From: an uncultured Collinsella sp.
GTDB taxonomy: Bacteria; Actinomycetota; Coriobacteriia; Coriobacteriales; Coriobacteriaceae
NCBI GenBank assembly: GCA_902494345.1
Contig: CABUSV010000024.1
Location: 1-20,786, forward strand
Length of the DNA stretch: 20,786 bases
Direction of reading: 5' to 3'
Part shown: positions 1-5,692 of the stretch, piece after piece
How the letters are laid out: each line of letters starts with the position of its first letter
How positions within the stretch are numbered: position 1 is the first letter of the stretch
The notes under the pieces: generated by a model
Databases searched by the model: none
Seen by the model: only the letters and a program-made list of their open reading frames with translations
Told to the model about the DNA's origin: nothing
Program-made: the position numbers and the translations under genes

Positions 1-2
1 GA

Positions 3-35
3 CACGCCGAGGTCGCCGCGGACGGGTTGATATAG
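3..35 (+). CDS. Possible 3' tail of an upstream gene (partial)
   Basis: An open frame running in from the left edge reads HAEVAADGLI and then stops with TAG at 33-35. The composition looks coding and G/C-rich at third positions, and a terminator-like hairpin follows 5 bases later. Only ten codons are visible, so this is a weak call and no function can be given. If real, the gene converges on lacC. Confidence 0.25.
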   Translation, partial: HAEVAADGLI

Positions 36-40
36 GGAGA

Positions 41-80
41 GGGCCTGACCCCATATCGTTGGGGCCAGGCCCGATTTTGC
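41..80. terminator. Stem-loop terminator between converging genes
   Basis: GGGCCTG (41-47) pairs with CAGGCCC (66-72). CCCC (49-52) pairs with GGGG (61-64) after one A-C mismatch, leaving an 8-base loop. On the + strand the stem is followed by GATTTTG. The U-tract is short, so this may be a weak or bidirectional terminator. It lies between the presumed end of the left-edge gene and the lac operon coming from the other side. Confidence 0.55.
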
Positions 81-149
81 CTCTTGACAATGTCCTGCTC
101 ATATTAAAAGGAACGTCCCTAACTGCCGCATCCGGAGCAAGACAACGCC

Positions 150-311
150 GCAGGTAGAGGACGGACAGCGAGCGGGTCGCATTTGAGACAAGGTGACGCG
201 AAACGAAAGGGCGCTGACCTTCTGGTCGCGCCCTTGAAGTTGAACGTCAGATTGTCCAAATGCGGCCCGCGCAGCGTCGGCCAGTTACGGCGTTTGGTAA
301 AACGCCGTAAC
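150..311 (-). repeat. Structured repeat, copy A, just after the lacC stop
   Basis: This matches copy B (2390-2555) over about 165 nt with almost no length change. Hairpin 1 is a 12-bp perfect stem (284-295 with 300-311, 4-base loop). Hairpin 2 pairs 207-214 with 228-235 and GACC (216-219) with GGTC (224-227) around a TTCT loop, with one bulged T at 215. Between them lie conserved blocks including CAGATTG and GCAGCGTCGGCC. Stem sequences differ from copy B by compensatory changes, so structure rather than sequence is kept. The element begins one base after the lacC stop codon, so it would form the 3' end of the lac mRNA. Its function is unknown and the sense strand is inferred from that position. 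Confidence 0.75.
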
Positions 312-312
312 T

Positions 313-1248
313 TTAAAGCTCCGTTACTTCAACGTTGTTGTAGATCTCGTCCCAGCGGTCCATGACCAGGTGACCGGTCTTGGGATCCATAGCGTTGAGC
401 TTGCCGCAGGTATTGGCGGTCTTGAGCACCGTGACGTCGTCGGCGCCAGCAGCAATGGCATGTGCAAAGCCGGCGATGGTCGAGTCACCGGAACCCGTCG
501 CGTTCACAGCCGCAATCGCAGGCGTCTTGGCGCGGAACGCGCGACCCTCATGGAAGCCCACCGAACCGGCAGCGCCCATCGAAACGACAACCCAGGGAAT
601 ACCGGCAAAACGGTCATCGGCGGCAAGCGCCTCGCGCAGGGCATCGACATCATCGGTCGTAAAGGACGTACCCAGCAGGCCGTTAATCTCGGTCAGGTTG
701 GGCTTTACGAGCTCAGGCTTAGCGTCGGACTCCAGCGCGGCCTCCAGCGATGCACCCGAGGTATCGAGCAGCACCTTGGCGCCCGCCTCCTCGGCGATCT
801 TGACGAGCTCGGCATAGTAGCCGGCATCGACGCCACGCGGCAGCGAGCCCGAAAGCGTCACAACGTCCGCCTTCGCTGCAAGCTCGGCAAACTTGGCCGT
901 AAAGGCCTCGAGCTCGGCCGGGGCGATCTGCGGGCCGCTCTCCAGCAGCTCGGTCTGATTACCCTCGTGCAGGATATTCAGGCAGATGCGCGTCTCACCG
1001 GCAATAGGCACAAAGTCGTTCTTGACGCCGTCGGCATCCATAAGCTCGGCCATATAGGCACCCATGTGGCCGCCGAGCAGGCCGGTCGCGAGCACGTCGT
1101 CACCCAGCTGCAGCAGCACGCGACTCACGTTGAGGCCCTTGCCGCCAGCGGTCTTTTCGGGCGTCACGCGGTTAACGTCGTCGATGATCAGCTTGTCGAG
1201 TTGATAGCGCGTATCGATCGACGGGTTCATGGTAACGGTCAGAATCAT
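313..1248 (-). CDS. lacC: Tagatose-6-phosphate kinase LacC (PfkB family)
   Basis: It phosphorylates tagatose 6-phosphate to tagatose 1,6-bisphosphate in the cytoplasm, the third step of galactose 6-phosphate breakdown. The 311-aa product starts MILTVTMNPSIDTRY, has the sugar-binding GGKGLN motif at residues 35-40, and ends with the PfkB signature ATGSGDST with catalytic Asp255. Length matches LacC (about 310 aa). I chose the ATG at 1248 because CAGGAG sits 6 bases upstream; an in-frame ATG 14 codons earlier has no such site and adds residues unlike the family. It is the last gene of the lacA-lacB-lacX-lacC operon. 1-Phosphofructokinase (FruK) is a close relative and cannot be excluded by motif alone, but the lacAB neighbours favour LacC. 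Confidence 0.9.
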   Translation of the reverse strand: MILTVTMNPSIDTRYQLDKLIIDDVNRVTPEKTAGGKGLNVSRVLLQLGDDVLATGLLGGHMGAYMAELMDADGVKNDFVPIAGETRICLNILHEGNQTELLESGPQIAPAELEAFTAKFAELAAKADVVTLSGSLPRGVDAGYYAELVKIAEEAGAKVLLDTSGASLEAALESDAKPELVKPNLTEINGLLGTSFTTDDVDALREALAADDRFAGIPWVVVSMGAAGSVGFHEGRAFRAKTPAIAAVNATGSGDSTIAGFAHAIAAGADDVTVLKTANTCGKLNAMDPKTGHLVMDRWDEIYNNVEVTEL

Positions 1249-1264
1249 GTTGAACTCCTGTTCC

Positions 1265-1284
1265 GGGGCGGCATAACCCGCCCC
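1265..1284. other. Intercistronic stem-loop between lacX and lacC
   Basis: GGGGCGG (1265-1271) pairs perfectly with CCGCCCC (1278-1284) around a 6-base loop. It lies in the 53-base gap between the lacX stop and the lacC start, just ahead of the lacC ribosome binding site. There is no U-tract, so it more likely affects mRNA stability or lacC translation than termination. Confidence 0.5.
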
Positions 1285-1301
1285 AAACATACGATAGCTC
1301 G

Positions 1302-2183
1302 TTAAAGGATCTCGATCTCAAAGCCGCGGGTGACGGTCTCTCCCGGCTTGGCCACCAGGCAGCCGCGCTTGTGCTCCAGAATATCGTCCTCGTCGGAGCA
1401 GGTGGACAGGCCGCCCCACGGTTCCACGGCCACAAAGTCGCCCTCGGGCTTGCTCCACACAATCAGGTATGGCATATCGGGGAACGTCAGGCGCACGCCC
1501 TTGTCCTCGGTTTTCTTGGTAAGCGTAACCACGTGGCTCTCGAGCACGTCAAAGATGGTCTCTGCGAAGTCAAAGAGTTCGTGGGTCAGCGGCAGGTCAT
1601 GGCCAACCATCGGGTTCTTGCTGCGATGCTCAACATCAATCAGGCCCGTCGAGGGAACGGCAGTACAGAGCTCGGCGGCCTCGCGCTGCTCAAAACGGAG
1701 CTCGTAGTCGTCGTAGGACTCGCCCTCGTCAAGCGGGCACTTAAAGCCAGGGTGACCGCCCACAAAGAACGGCATGTCCTCGGTGCCCTCATTGGTCACC
1801 TCGTACGACACGGCCACCTTCTCCGCATCGATCGTGTAACGAGCAACGATCTTAAACGGATACGGGTACTGCTCGAGCAACTCGGCATGGTCGGCAGAGC
1901 TTAAGCTCAGCACAACCATGTTGTCGCTCCGCTCCTCGAGCTTCCACTCCTGCTTGCGAGCAAAGCCGTGGCGGGCGAGCTTGACCTCGCGGCCGCCCAT
2001 GGTCATTGCGCGACCGTCACGAAGGCCGCCGCAGATCGGGAAACAAATGGGTGCCTGGCCCGACCACACCGCCGGGTCGCCCTGCCACAGGTACTCACGG
2101 CCGTTGGCCGTAATAGAAGTGAACGACCCGCCCGCCGTGCTCAGTGCCACGCGGATAGAACCGTTATCAAGAACAAACTCCAT
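1302..2183 (-). CDS. lacX: Aldose 1-epimerase family protein, LacX-like
   Basis: It is probably a mutarotase acting on galactose, galactose 6-phosphate or a related sugar; the exact substrate of LacX-type proteins is not settled. The 293-aa protein has the family landmarks in order: RHGFAR with His72, GGHPGF with His144 (expected general acid) and VAVEPWGG with Glu254 (expected general base). The ATG at 2183 is preceded by AGAAAGGGAAGG, whereas the ATG 11 codons upstream would add a lysine-rich tail not typical of the family. It lies between lacB and lacC, as a lacX gene accompanies the lac operon of Lactococcus. The 375-base gap before it is unusually long for an operon and holds structured repeat copy B. 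Confidence 0.85.
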   Translation of the reverse strand: MEFVLDNGSIRVALSTAGGSFTSITANGREYLWQGDPAVWSGQAPICFPICGGLRDGRAMTMGGREVKLARHGFARKQEWKLEERSDNMVVLSLSSADHAELLEQYPYPFKIVARYTIDAEKVAVSYEVTNEGTEDMPFFVGGHPGFKCPLDEGESYDDYELRFEQREAAELCTAVPSTGLIDVEHRSKNPMVGHDLPLTHELFDFAETIFDVLESHVVTLTKKTEDKGVRLTFPDMPYLIVWSKPEGDFVAVEPWGGLSTCSDEDDILEHKRGCLVAKPGETVTRGFEIEIL

Positions 2184-2389
2184 AGGAGCCTTCCCTTTCT
2201 TACGACAGCCCGCCAAGTCAATAGGGCTGATAGAAAACCGGCCCGCGCCCCCTCACAGAAACGCGAGCCGTCAATTGAAAAGCTGCAGAATACCGGGTCC
2301 CGCCAAAACGAAGCCCACAAGCTCAGCAAGCAAACGTGTTATCGGAGCAGCTTACTGAACCAGAAAGCTTCGCAACAACAGCGGTAACC
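2184..2389. other. Intergenic stretch upstream of lacX, no gene seen
   Basis: About 200 bases between the lacX start and structured repeat copy B. Short open frames cross it on both strands, but none has a convincing ribosome site or family motif. Apart from the lacX leader (AGAAAGGGAAGG just before the ATG) I see no clear promoter, operator or strong hairpin. A weak internal promoter for lacX-lacC remains possible. Confidence 0.5.
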
Positions 2390-2555
2390 CCACAGGTACC
2401 CCCAACGTCAGCGAGAAGTCAGCTGGCGAGGCAAGGTGCCGTGAAGCGAGGCGGCATTGACCTTCTGGTCATGCCGCCGAAGCTGAACGGCAGATTGCCC
2501 GCCAGATGGCTTCGCAGCGTCGGCCGGTTACGCGGTTTGGAAAAACCGCGTAACC
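2390..2555 (-). repeat. Structured repeat, copy B, just after the lacB stop
   Basis: This is the second copy of the element at 150-311. Hairpin 1 is a 13-bp perfect stem (2526-2538 with 2543-2555) with a GGAA loop on the + strand. Hairpin 2 pairs 2450-2457 with 2471-2478 and GACC (2459-2462) with GGTC (2467-2470) around TTCT, with a bulged T at 2458. The segment between the two hairpins is 48 nt in both copies. The inner stem of hairpin 2 is invariant while five of the eight outer pairs covary. It begins 3 bases past the lacB stop codon, inside the lac mRNA. Function unknown. Confidence 0.75.
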
Positions 2556-2558
2556 CCA

Positions 2559-3083
2559 CTAGTCGTGGTACTCGCCGCGGTCCCACTTCTCGAGGAACTC
2601 GTCAAAGAAGTGCGGGTCAGCCTGAGCCTCGGCGTCGGCCTTATTGCAGGCGTCGATCTTGGCGATCAGGGCGTCGTGCTCGGGAGTCTTCTCGTAGGGC
2701 TCCTCCAGGAAGGCAAGCATGATATCGGCCATCAGGAACTCGCCGGTGATCTTGCCACCAAAGCCCACGATGTTGGCGTTGAGCTCGCGACGGGCATACA
2801 GGGCAGAGGTCATGTCGCGGACCAGGGCGCAGCGGGCGCCGGGAACCTTGTTGACGGCGTTGGTGATGCCGATGCCGGTGCCGCACAGGGCCACGCCAAA
2901 GTCGGCCTTGCCGCTGGCAACAGCCTCGCCCACGGCCTTACCGTAGATGGGATAGTGCGTACGGGTGTGGCTGTAGGTGCCGCAGTCGAGCACCTTGTAG
3001 CCAGCCTGCTCCAGGCGGTCGGCCAGATAGATCTTCTCGTCCGTAACGATATGGTCGCAACCGATTGCGATGGTCTTCTTCAT
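2559..3083 (-). CDS. lacB: Galactose-6-phosphate isomerase subunit LacB
   Basis: With LacA it converts galactose 6-phosphate to tagatose 6-phosphate. The 174-aa product belongs to the RpiB/LacAB family: an N-terminal GCDH (Asp10), the CGTGIG phosphate/active-site loop with Cys67, and a C-terminal tail HFFDEFLEKWDRGEYHD that is characteristic of LacB rather than RpiB. Length fits (about 171 aa). The ATG at 3083 has GAAAGGACG upstream. It is the second gene of the operon, 63 bases after lacA. RpiB ribose-5-phosphate isomerase is the nearest alternative, but pairing with lacA makes LacB very likely. Confidence 0.95.
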   Translation of the reverse strand: MKKTIAIGCDHIVTDEKIYLADRLEQAGYKVLDCGTYSHTRTHYPIYGKAVGEAVASGKADFGVALCGTGIGITNAVNKVPGARCALVRDMTSALYARRELNANIVGFGGKITGEFLMADIMLAFLEEPYEKTPEHDALIAKIDACNKADAEAQADPHFFDEFLEKWDRGEYHD

Positions 3084-3146
3084 CAGAACGTCCTTTCGTC
3101 TGAATTCACAAGTTGAGGTAGAAGTTCGAGTTCTCGGTGGCTCTCG

Positions 3147-3575
3147 TTAGGCCATCTTGTTGAGCATGTCGACACGGATCTGGTGACGGCCGCCGGCATA
3201 CTGGGCGCGCAGGAACTCGCGGGCGATCTTCTTGGCGACCTCGGTGCCCACAACGCCCGGGCCCATGGTGACCATGCGCGAGCCGTTGTGCTCGCGGGTC
3301 ATGTAGGCGGAACGCTCGTCGGAAATGTTGGCGACGACCATACCCTTGATCTTGACGGCGGCCATATAGGAGCCGACGCCGTACTTATCGAATGCGAAGC
3401 CCTGGGAATCCTTGTGCTCCAGCAGGTCCTTGGCAACGGCGGTCGCGGAATCGACAAAGTCCGCGGCAGGGGTCTCGGAATAGTCGACGACCTCGTGACC
3501 GTCGGCGATGAGCATCTCCTTGATGGACTCCTTCATCGACATACCGTCGGCATCGGAAGCGATTACAACCCTCAT
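3147..3575 (-). CDS. lacA: Galactose-6-phosphate isomerase subunit LacA
   Basis: This is the partner of LacB in the heteromeric isomerase. The 142-aa length equals that of known LacA. The product starts MRVVIASDADGMSMKESI. Where LacB has a CGTGIG loop, LacA has YGVGSY (65-70), so the catalytic Cys is absent, as expected for this subunit. The C-terminal part has GVVGTEVAKKIAREFL and AGGRHQIRVDMLN. A strong AAGGAGG precedes the ATG at 3575. It is the first gene of the lacA-lacB-lacX-lacC operon and has the long leader region 3576-3810 with several candidate regulatory sites upstream. Confidence 0.95.
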   Translation of the reverse strand: MRVVIASDADGMSMKESIKEMLIADGHEVVDYSETPAADFVDSATAVAKDLLEHKDSQGFAFDKYGVGSYMAAVKIKGMVVANISDERSAYMTREHNGSRMVTMGPGVVGTEVAKKIAREFLRAQYAGGRHQIRVDMLNKMA

Positions 3576-3683
3576 GACATCCTCCTTGAGAGATACGCAG
3601 GTGCGTAGTTTCTGTTTGGAAGTGTTGAATCGCGTTCAGGTCCGGGCATCTGAATGTGCGGTTCTTCACTGTTCATGTTTATT

Positions 3684-3700
3684 TGAACACATTCGAACAC
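3684..3700 (+). promoter_or_regulatory. Candidate regulator site shared with lacF (copy 1)
   Basis: The 17-mer TGAACACATTCGAACAC agrees with the site at 5646-5662 upstream of lacF in all 14 bases outside a 3-base core (TGAACA-NNN-TCGAACAC). It lies about 110 bases before the lacA start. GAACA repeats resemble binding sites of DeoR-family sugar regulators, but no such gene is in the window. The match is seen; the regulator is inferred. Confidence 0.45.
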
Positions 3701-3725
3701 CGACTGCAACAATAATTTGTTTATC

Positions 3726-3745
3726 TTTGTTCTTTTTTGAACAAA
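3726..3745. promoter_or_regulatory. Palindrome in lacA upstream region
   Basis: TTTGTTC (3726-3732) and GAACAAA (3739-3745) form a perfect inverted repeat around six T. The 12-mer TGTTCTTTTTTG inside it also occurs, on the - strand, in the lacF leader (5567-5578 region). It could be an operator common to lacABXC and lacF, or with its T-run a weak hairpin. Confidence 0.4.
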
Positions 3746-3747
3746 CA

Positions 3748-3775
3748 CCATTCACGGATGATTGCTGACCGTTTG
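3748..3775 (+). promoter_or_regulatory. Tandem CCGTTYA-type element upstream of lacA
   Basis: Half-sites CCATTCACGG and GACCGTTTG start 21 bases apart. The same spacing and halves occur at 5604-5631, 11755-11782 and 16860-16887. Here the element points away from lacA, unlike the other three, which point toward the gene they precede. It is probably a binding site for one shared regulator. Confidence 0.45.
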
Positions 3776-3810
3776 AGCCCGGCGCGGACGTAGCGCCCAC
3801 GTGTTCAACA

Positions 3811-3848
3811 AACAAAAGGGCGACCGAGAACGTGTCTCGGCCGCCCTT
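3811..3848 (-). terminator. Rho-independent terminator of the membrane-protein gene
   Basis: AAGGGCG (3816-3822) pairs with CGCCCTT (3842-3848) and CCGAGA (3824-3829) with TCTCGG (3835-3840), separated by one A-C mismatch, with a 5-base loop. Reading the - strand, the stem is followed by TTTTGTTTG. It lies 34 bases after the stop of the membrane-protein gene at 3883-4914 and insulates it from the lacA promoter region. Confidence 0.85.
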
Positions 3849-3882
3849 CTTACGGTTGATCTTCCAAAGATCGCTTTGCCGC

Positions 3883-4914
3883 CTACTCAGACTGCCCGCT
3901 CTTCTTGGCATGTCTGGACGGAGCGCTCAAGAAACGACCCGTCAGATAGTTCGCGGGACCGGAGATATCGATCCCCAGCAGCACGTGTCCTAGCCATAGG
4001 AACGCCACGAGCACCAGTAGAGGAATCACACACGAGGTCACGATCATCACGATGACGCCTTCGATCAGATCGGTCACCTGATGCACGATCTCATCGGTCA
4101 TCTGCTTGGCACCGCTGGTCACCGACGTAACAAGGCTCGAGGCCCCGTCAGTCAACTGCTCGAGCACGTTTTTGGACTCCTTGGCCTCGGATTTTTTCTT
4201 GTTCGATTTTGAGCTGGTCTCGGCTGACTTGTCCGTGGCATCAGCCGTCTTTGCGGCATCGCTCGCCTTTTGCTCAGCTTGCTCAATACTTACGCGATAC
4301 GTTTCATCGACCTTCTGCGACACCCATACGCTCGCGGGCACGAGCGCCATGCCGATCACGGCAACCACCAGCACGCGCGTCGCCACACGGCGCAGGACAG
4401 TGCTCGTGCTCCAGCGCCCGTGAATGCCGAGCGACACCGCAAAGAGCACCAACGCAAACGGGATTAAGATGCCCAGGCCGACCGACCACAAAATGGTTAG
4501 CAGGTATTTCTCTAGGTAGAGCACGGCAAGCACGATACCAAGGTTGCCTGAAAGCTGCGCGAGCTGCTCGGCAACCGGCGTTCCCGTATCACCCGGCAGC
4601 GCGGTAATGCCCGCAGACAGCGCCACGCACGAGGTCGTGAGCGCCAGTACGTTACCCTTCTTTTGGTCGATGACCTCGATGGTGGAGTCCCAAGTTTTGG
4701 TATCGGCGAAATGCGGACGAGCCACAAAGCCCGACAGCAGCGCCAGGACCACAAGCGCAACGATAAAGCCAATCTGCAGCTTTTTGTTTGCGCACACGAC
4801 ATCGGACAGGCTGGGCTGCAGCTCGGTTACCGTCGTGTGCTCGGTTATCTGGACAGGACGCCCATGAGCCATCTCGTGCGCGTCTCTTTTTTGTATTGAC
4901 CCGTTATCCGGCAT
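3883..4914 (-). CDS. Multi-pass membrane protein of unknown function
   Basis: I do not recognise this 343-aa protein. It has a hydrophilic N-terminus of about 45 residues, then hydrophobic stretches at about 47-65, 125-140, 143-164, 179-199 and 285-313. Between the last two lies a highly charged, Ala/Lys/Glu/Ser-rich segment (203-275) likely to be extended or coiled-coil. The start at 4914 is well supported by GAGGAGGT 6 bases upstream. It sits alone between lacA and lacF on the same strand, closed by its own terminator at 3816-3848, so it is not obviously part of the lac operon. No transport, enzyme or signalling motif is visible, and a lac role is not supported beyond position. Confidence 0.8.
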   Translation of the reverse strand: MPDNGSIQKRDAHEMAHGRPVQITEHTTVTELQPSLSDVVCANKKLQIGFIVALVVLALLSGFVARPHFADTKTWDSTIEVIDQKKGNVLALTTSCVALSAGITALPGDTGTPVAEQLAQLSGNLGIVLAVLYLEKYLLTILWSVGLGILIPFALVLFAVSLGIHGRWSTSTVLRRVATRVLVVAVIGMALVPASVWVSQKVDETYRVSIEQAEQKASDAAKTADATDKSAETSSKSNKKKSEAKESKNVLEQLTDGASSLVTSVTSGAKQMTDEIVHQVTDLIEGVIVMIVTSCVIPLLVLVAFLWLGHVLLGIDISGPANYLTGRFLSAPSRHAKKSGQSE

Positions 4915-5007
4915 TTGGATACCTCCTCAGTCCGGCGTTTAATGCGAAAGGAAGTATACCCACCGAGCAAAAATCGAACGGGAGGACGAACGGAGCGCAC
5001 CAAGACT

Positions 5008-5048
5008 GTCCCCAATGACTAGTCGTTTAAGAACGTCCCCAATGACTA
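5008..5048. repeat. Short direct repeat GTCCCCAATGACTA
   Basis: The 14-mer GTCCCCAATGACTA occurs at 5008-5021 and again at 5035-5048, 27 bases apart, between the membrane-protein start and the lacF terminator. Related strings (GTCCCTAAC, GTCCCCATT) appear at about 115, 10366 and 10615, also outside genes. It may be a degenerate extragenic repeat; no function can be assigned. Confidence 0.5.
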
Positions 5049-5078
5049 TCTCGGGATGAGCTGCGGGGAGGAGGACAG

Positions 5079-5112
5079 AAAAAGCCCTGCTGCGGGTAGC
5101 GGCAGGGCTTTT
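5079..5112. terminator. Terminator after lacF
   Basis: AAAAGCCCTGC (5080-5090) and GCAGGGCTTTT (5102-5112) form an 11-bp perfect stem with an 11-base loop. A-run and T-run edges make it usable in both directions; on the - strand it ends CTTTTTCTG. It lies 28 bases after the lacF stop. Confidence 0.9.
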
Positions 5113-5139
5113 GGAAGGGGACTTGGTTGCGAGGGCTCG

Positions 5140-5478
5140 TTAGGCGAGCTTGGCCTCGAGCGCAGCGATGCGCTTGTAGGCGTCGATGGTAAAGCGGGTC
5201 TGCTTCTCCAGGATCATAGTGGTCATGAGGGTGTCCTGAGCGTGAGCCATGATGAAGGTCATCTCCATCTCGCCACCGCCGGCCTCCTGCGAAAGCAGCT
5301 TGGTCTGCGTGTCGTGGGCACCGATGAGCGCATCGCTGGCATCCTTGTGCAGCTGCTCGGCCTTCTCAAAGTCACCCTCGCGAGCAGCATCGAGCGCTGC
5401 AAGCAGATCGGTCTGGGCGTCACCTGCGTATGCGACAATCTCGAATCCAACCATCGAGATTTCTTCTTTGGTTGCCAT
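5140..5478 (-). CDS. lacF: PTS lactose-family EIIA component LacF
   Basis: This cytoplasmic phosphocarrier accepts phosphate from HPr and passes it to the IIB domain of LacE. The 112-aa, mostly helical protein has the IIA(Lac) core MVGFEIVAYAGDAQTDLL near the N-terminus and the active-site segment MAHAQDTLM, in which His79 is the expected phospho-acceptor and Asp82 the conserved acid of the trimer core. Many relatives have His where Thr83 stands. The ATG at 5478 follows GAAAGGAACG. It is monocistronic, with a terminator after it and its own regulatory region. It is the only IIA gene among three IICB permeases in the window, so it probably serves all three. A cellobiose/chitobiose-type IIA is the alternative from sequence alone. 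Confidence 0.93.
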   Translation of the reverse strand: MATKEEISMVGFEIVAYAGDAQTDLLAALDAAREGDFEKAEQLHKDASDALIGAHDTQTKLLSQEAGGGEMEMTFIMAHAQDTLMTTMILEKQTRFTIDAYKRIAALEAKLA

Positions 5479-5556
5479 ATTGCGTTCCTTTCACATATGA
5501 ACCAATGGAGAGCATCGCGTCCGGGCATACGCGCTGCGTTGTGTATGACAGAAACA

Positions 5557-5580
5557 ATAACATTCAAACAAAAAAGAACA
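5557..5580 (-). promoter_or_regulatory. Candidate lacF promoter
   Basis: On the - strand TTGCGC (5584-5579) and TGTTAT (5562-5557) are separated by 18 bases, a modest match to -35 and -10 boxes. The spacer contains TGTTCTTTTTTG, shared with the palindrome upstream of lacA, so repressor binding there would block the promoter. This is inferred from weak boxes. Confidence 0.35.
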
Positions 5581-5603
5581 GCGCAAAACGTGATTTCGAG
5601 CTA

Positions 5604-5631
5604 TGAACGGTCGCTTTTCGCCCGTGAACGG
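5604..5631 (-). promoter_or_regulatory. Tandem CCGTTCA element upstream of lacF
   Basis: On the - strand (the lacF direction) two identical CCGTTCA halves start 21 bases apart. The layout equals that of the elements before lacG2 and lacE3. Two-turn spacing of direct repeats is typical of activators binding one face of the helix. The regulator is unknown. Confidence 0.5.
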
Positions 5632-5645
5632 TTTTTAAACCAATC

Positions 5646-5662
5646 TGAACAATATCGAACAC
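5646..5662 (+). promoter_or_regulatory. Candidate regulator site shared with lacA (copy 2)
   Basis: TGAACAATATCGAACAC, the partner of the 17-mer at 3684-3700. It lies between the lacI1 stop and the tandem CCGTTCA element, about 170 bases before lacF. Two loci of one pathway sharing it suggests common control of lacF and lacABXC. Confidence 0.45.
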
Positions 5663-5692
5663 AATTAGCGGCAACCCAAACAGACCTGCGCC

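Noticed and set aside
1332..1707. + strand open frames opposite lacC and lacX
   Set aside because: Low-complexity Ser/Arg/Pro-rich translations typical of antisense frames in G/C-rich DNA.
2141..2329. Small open frame of 62 codons upstream of lacX on the - strand
   Set aside because: No ribosome site, no recognisable motif, and it overlaps the lacX start and leader in another frame.
5008..5048. Attachment site (att) direct repeat bordering a mobile element
   Set aside because: The two 14-mers are only 27 bases apart and no integrase or tRNA is present in the window.
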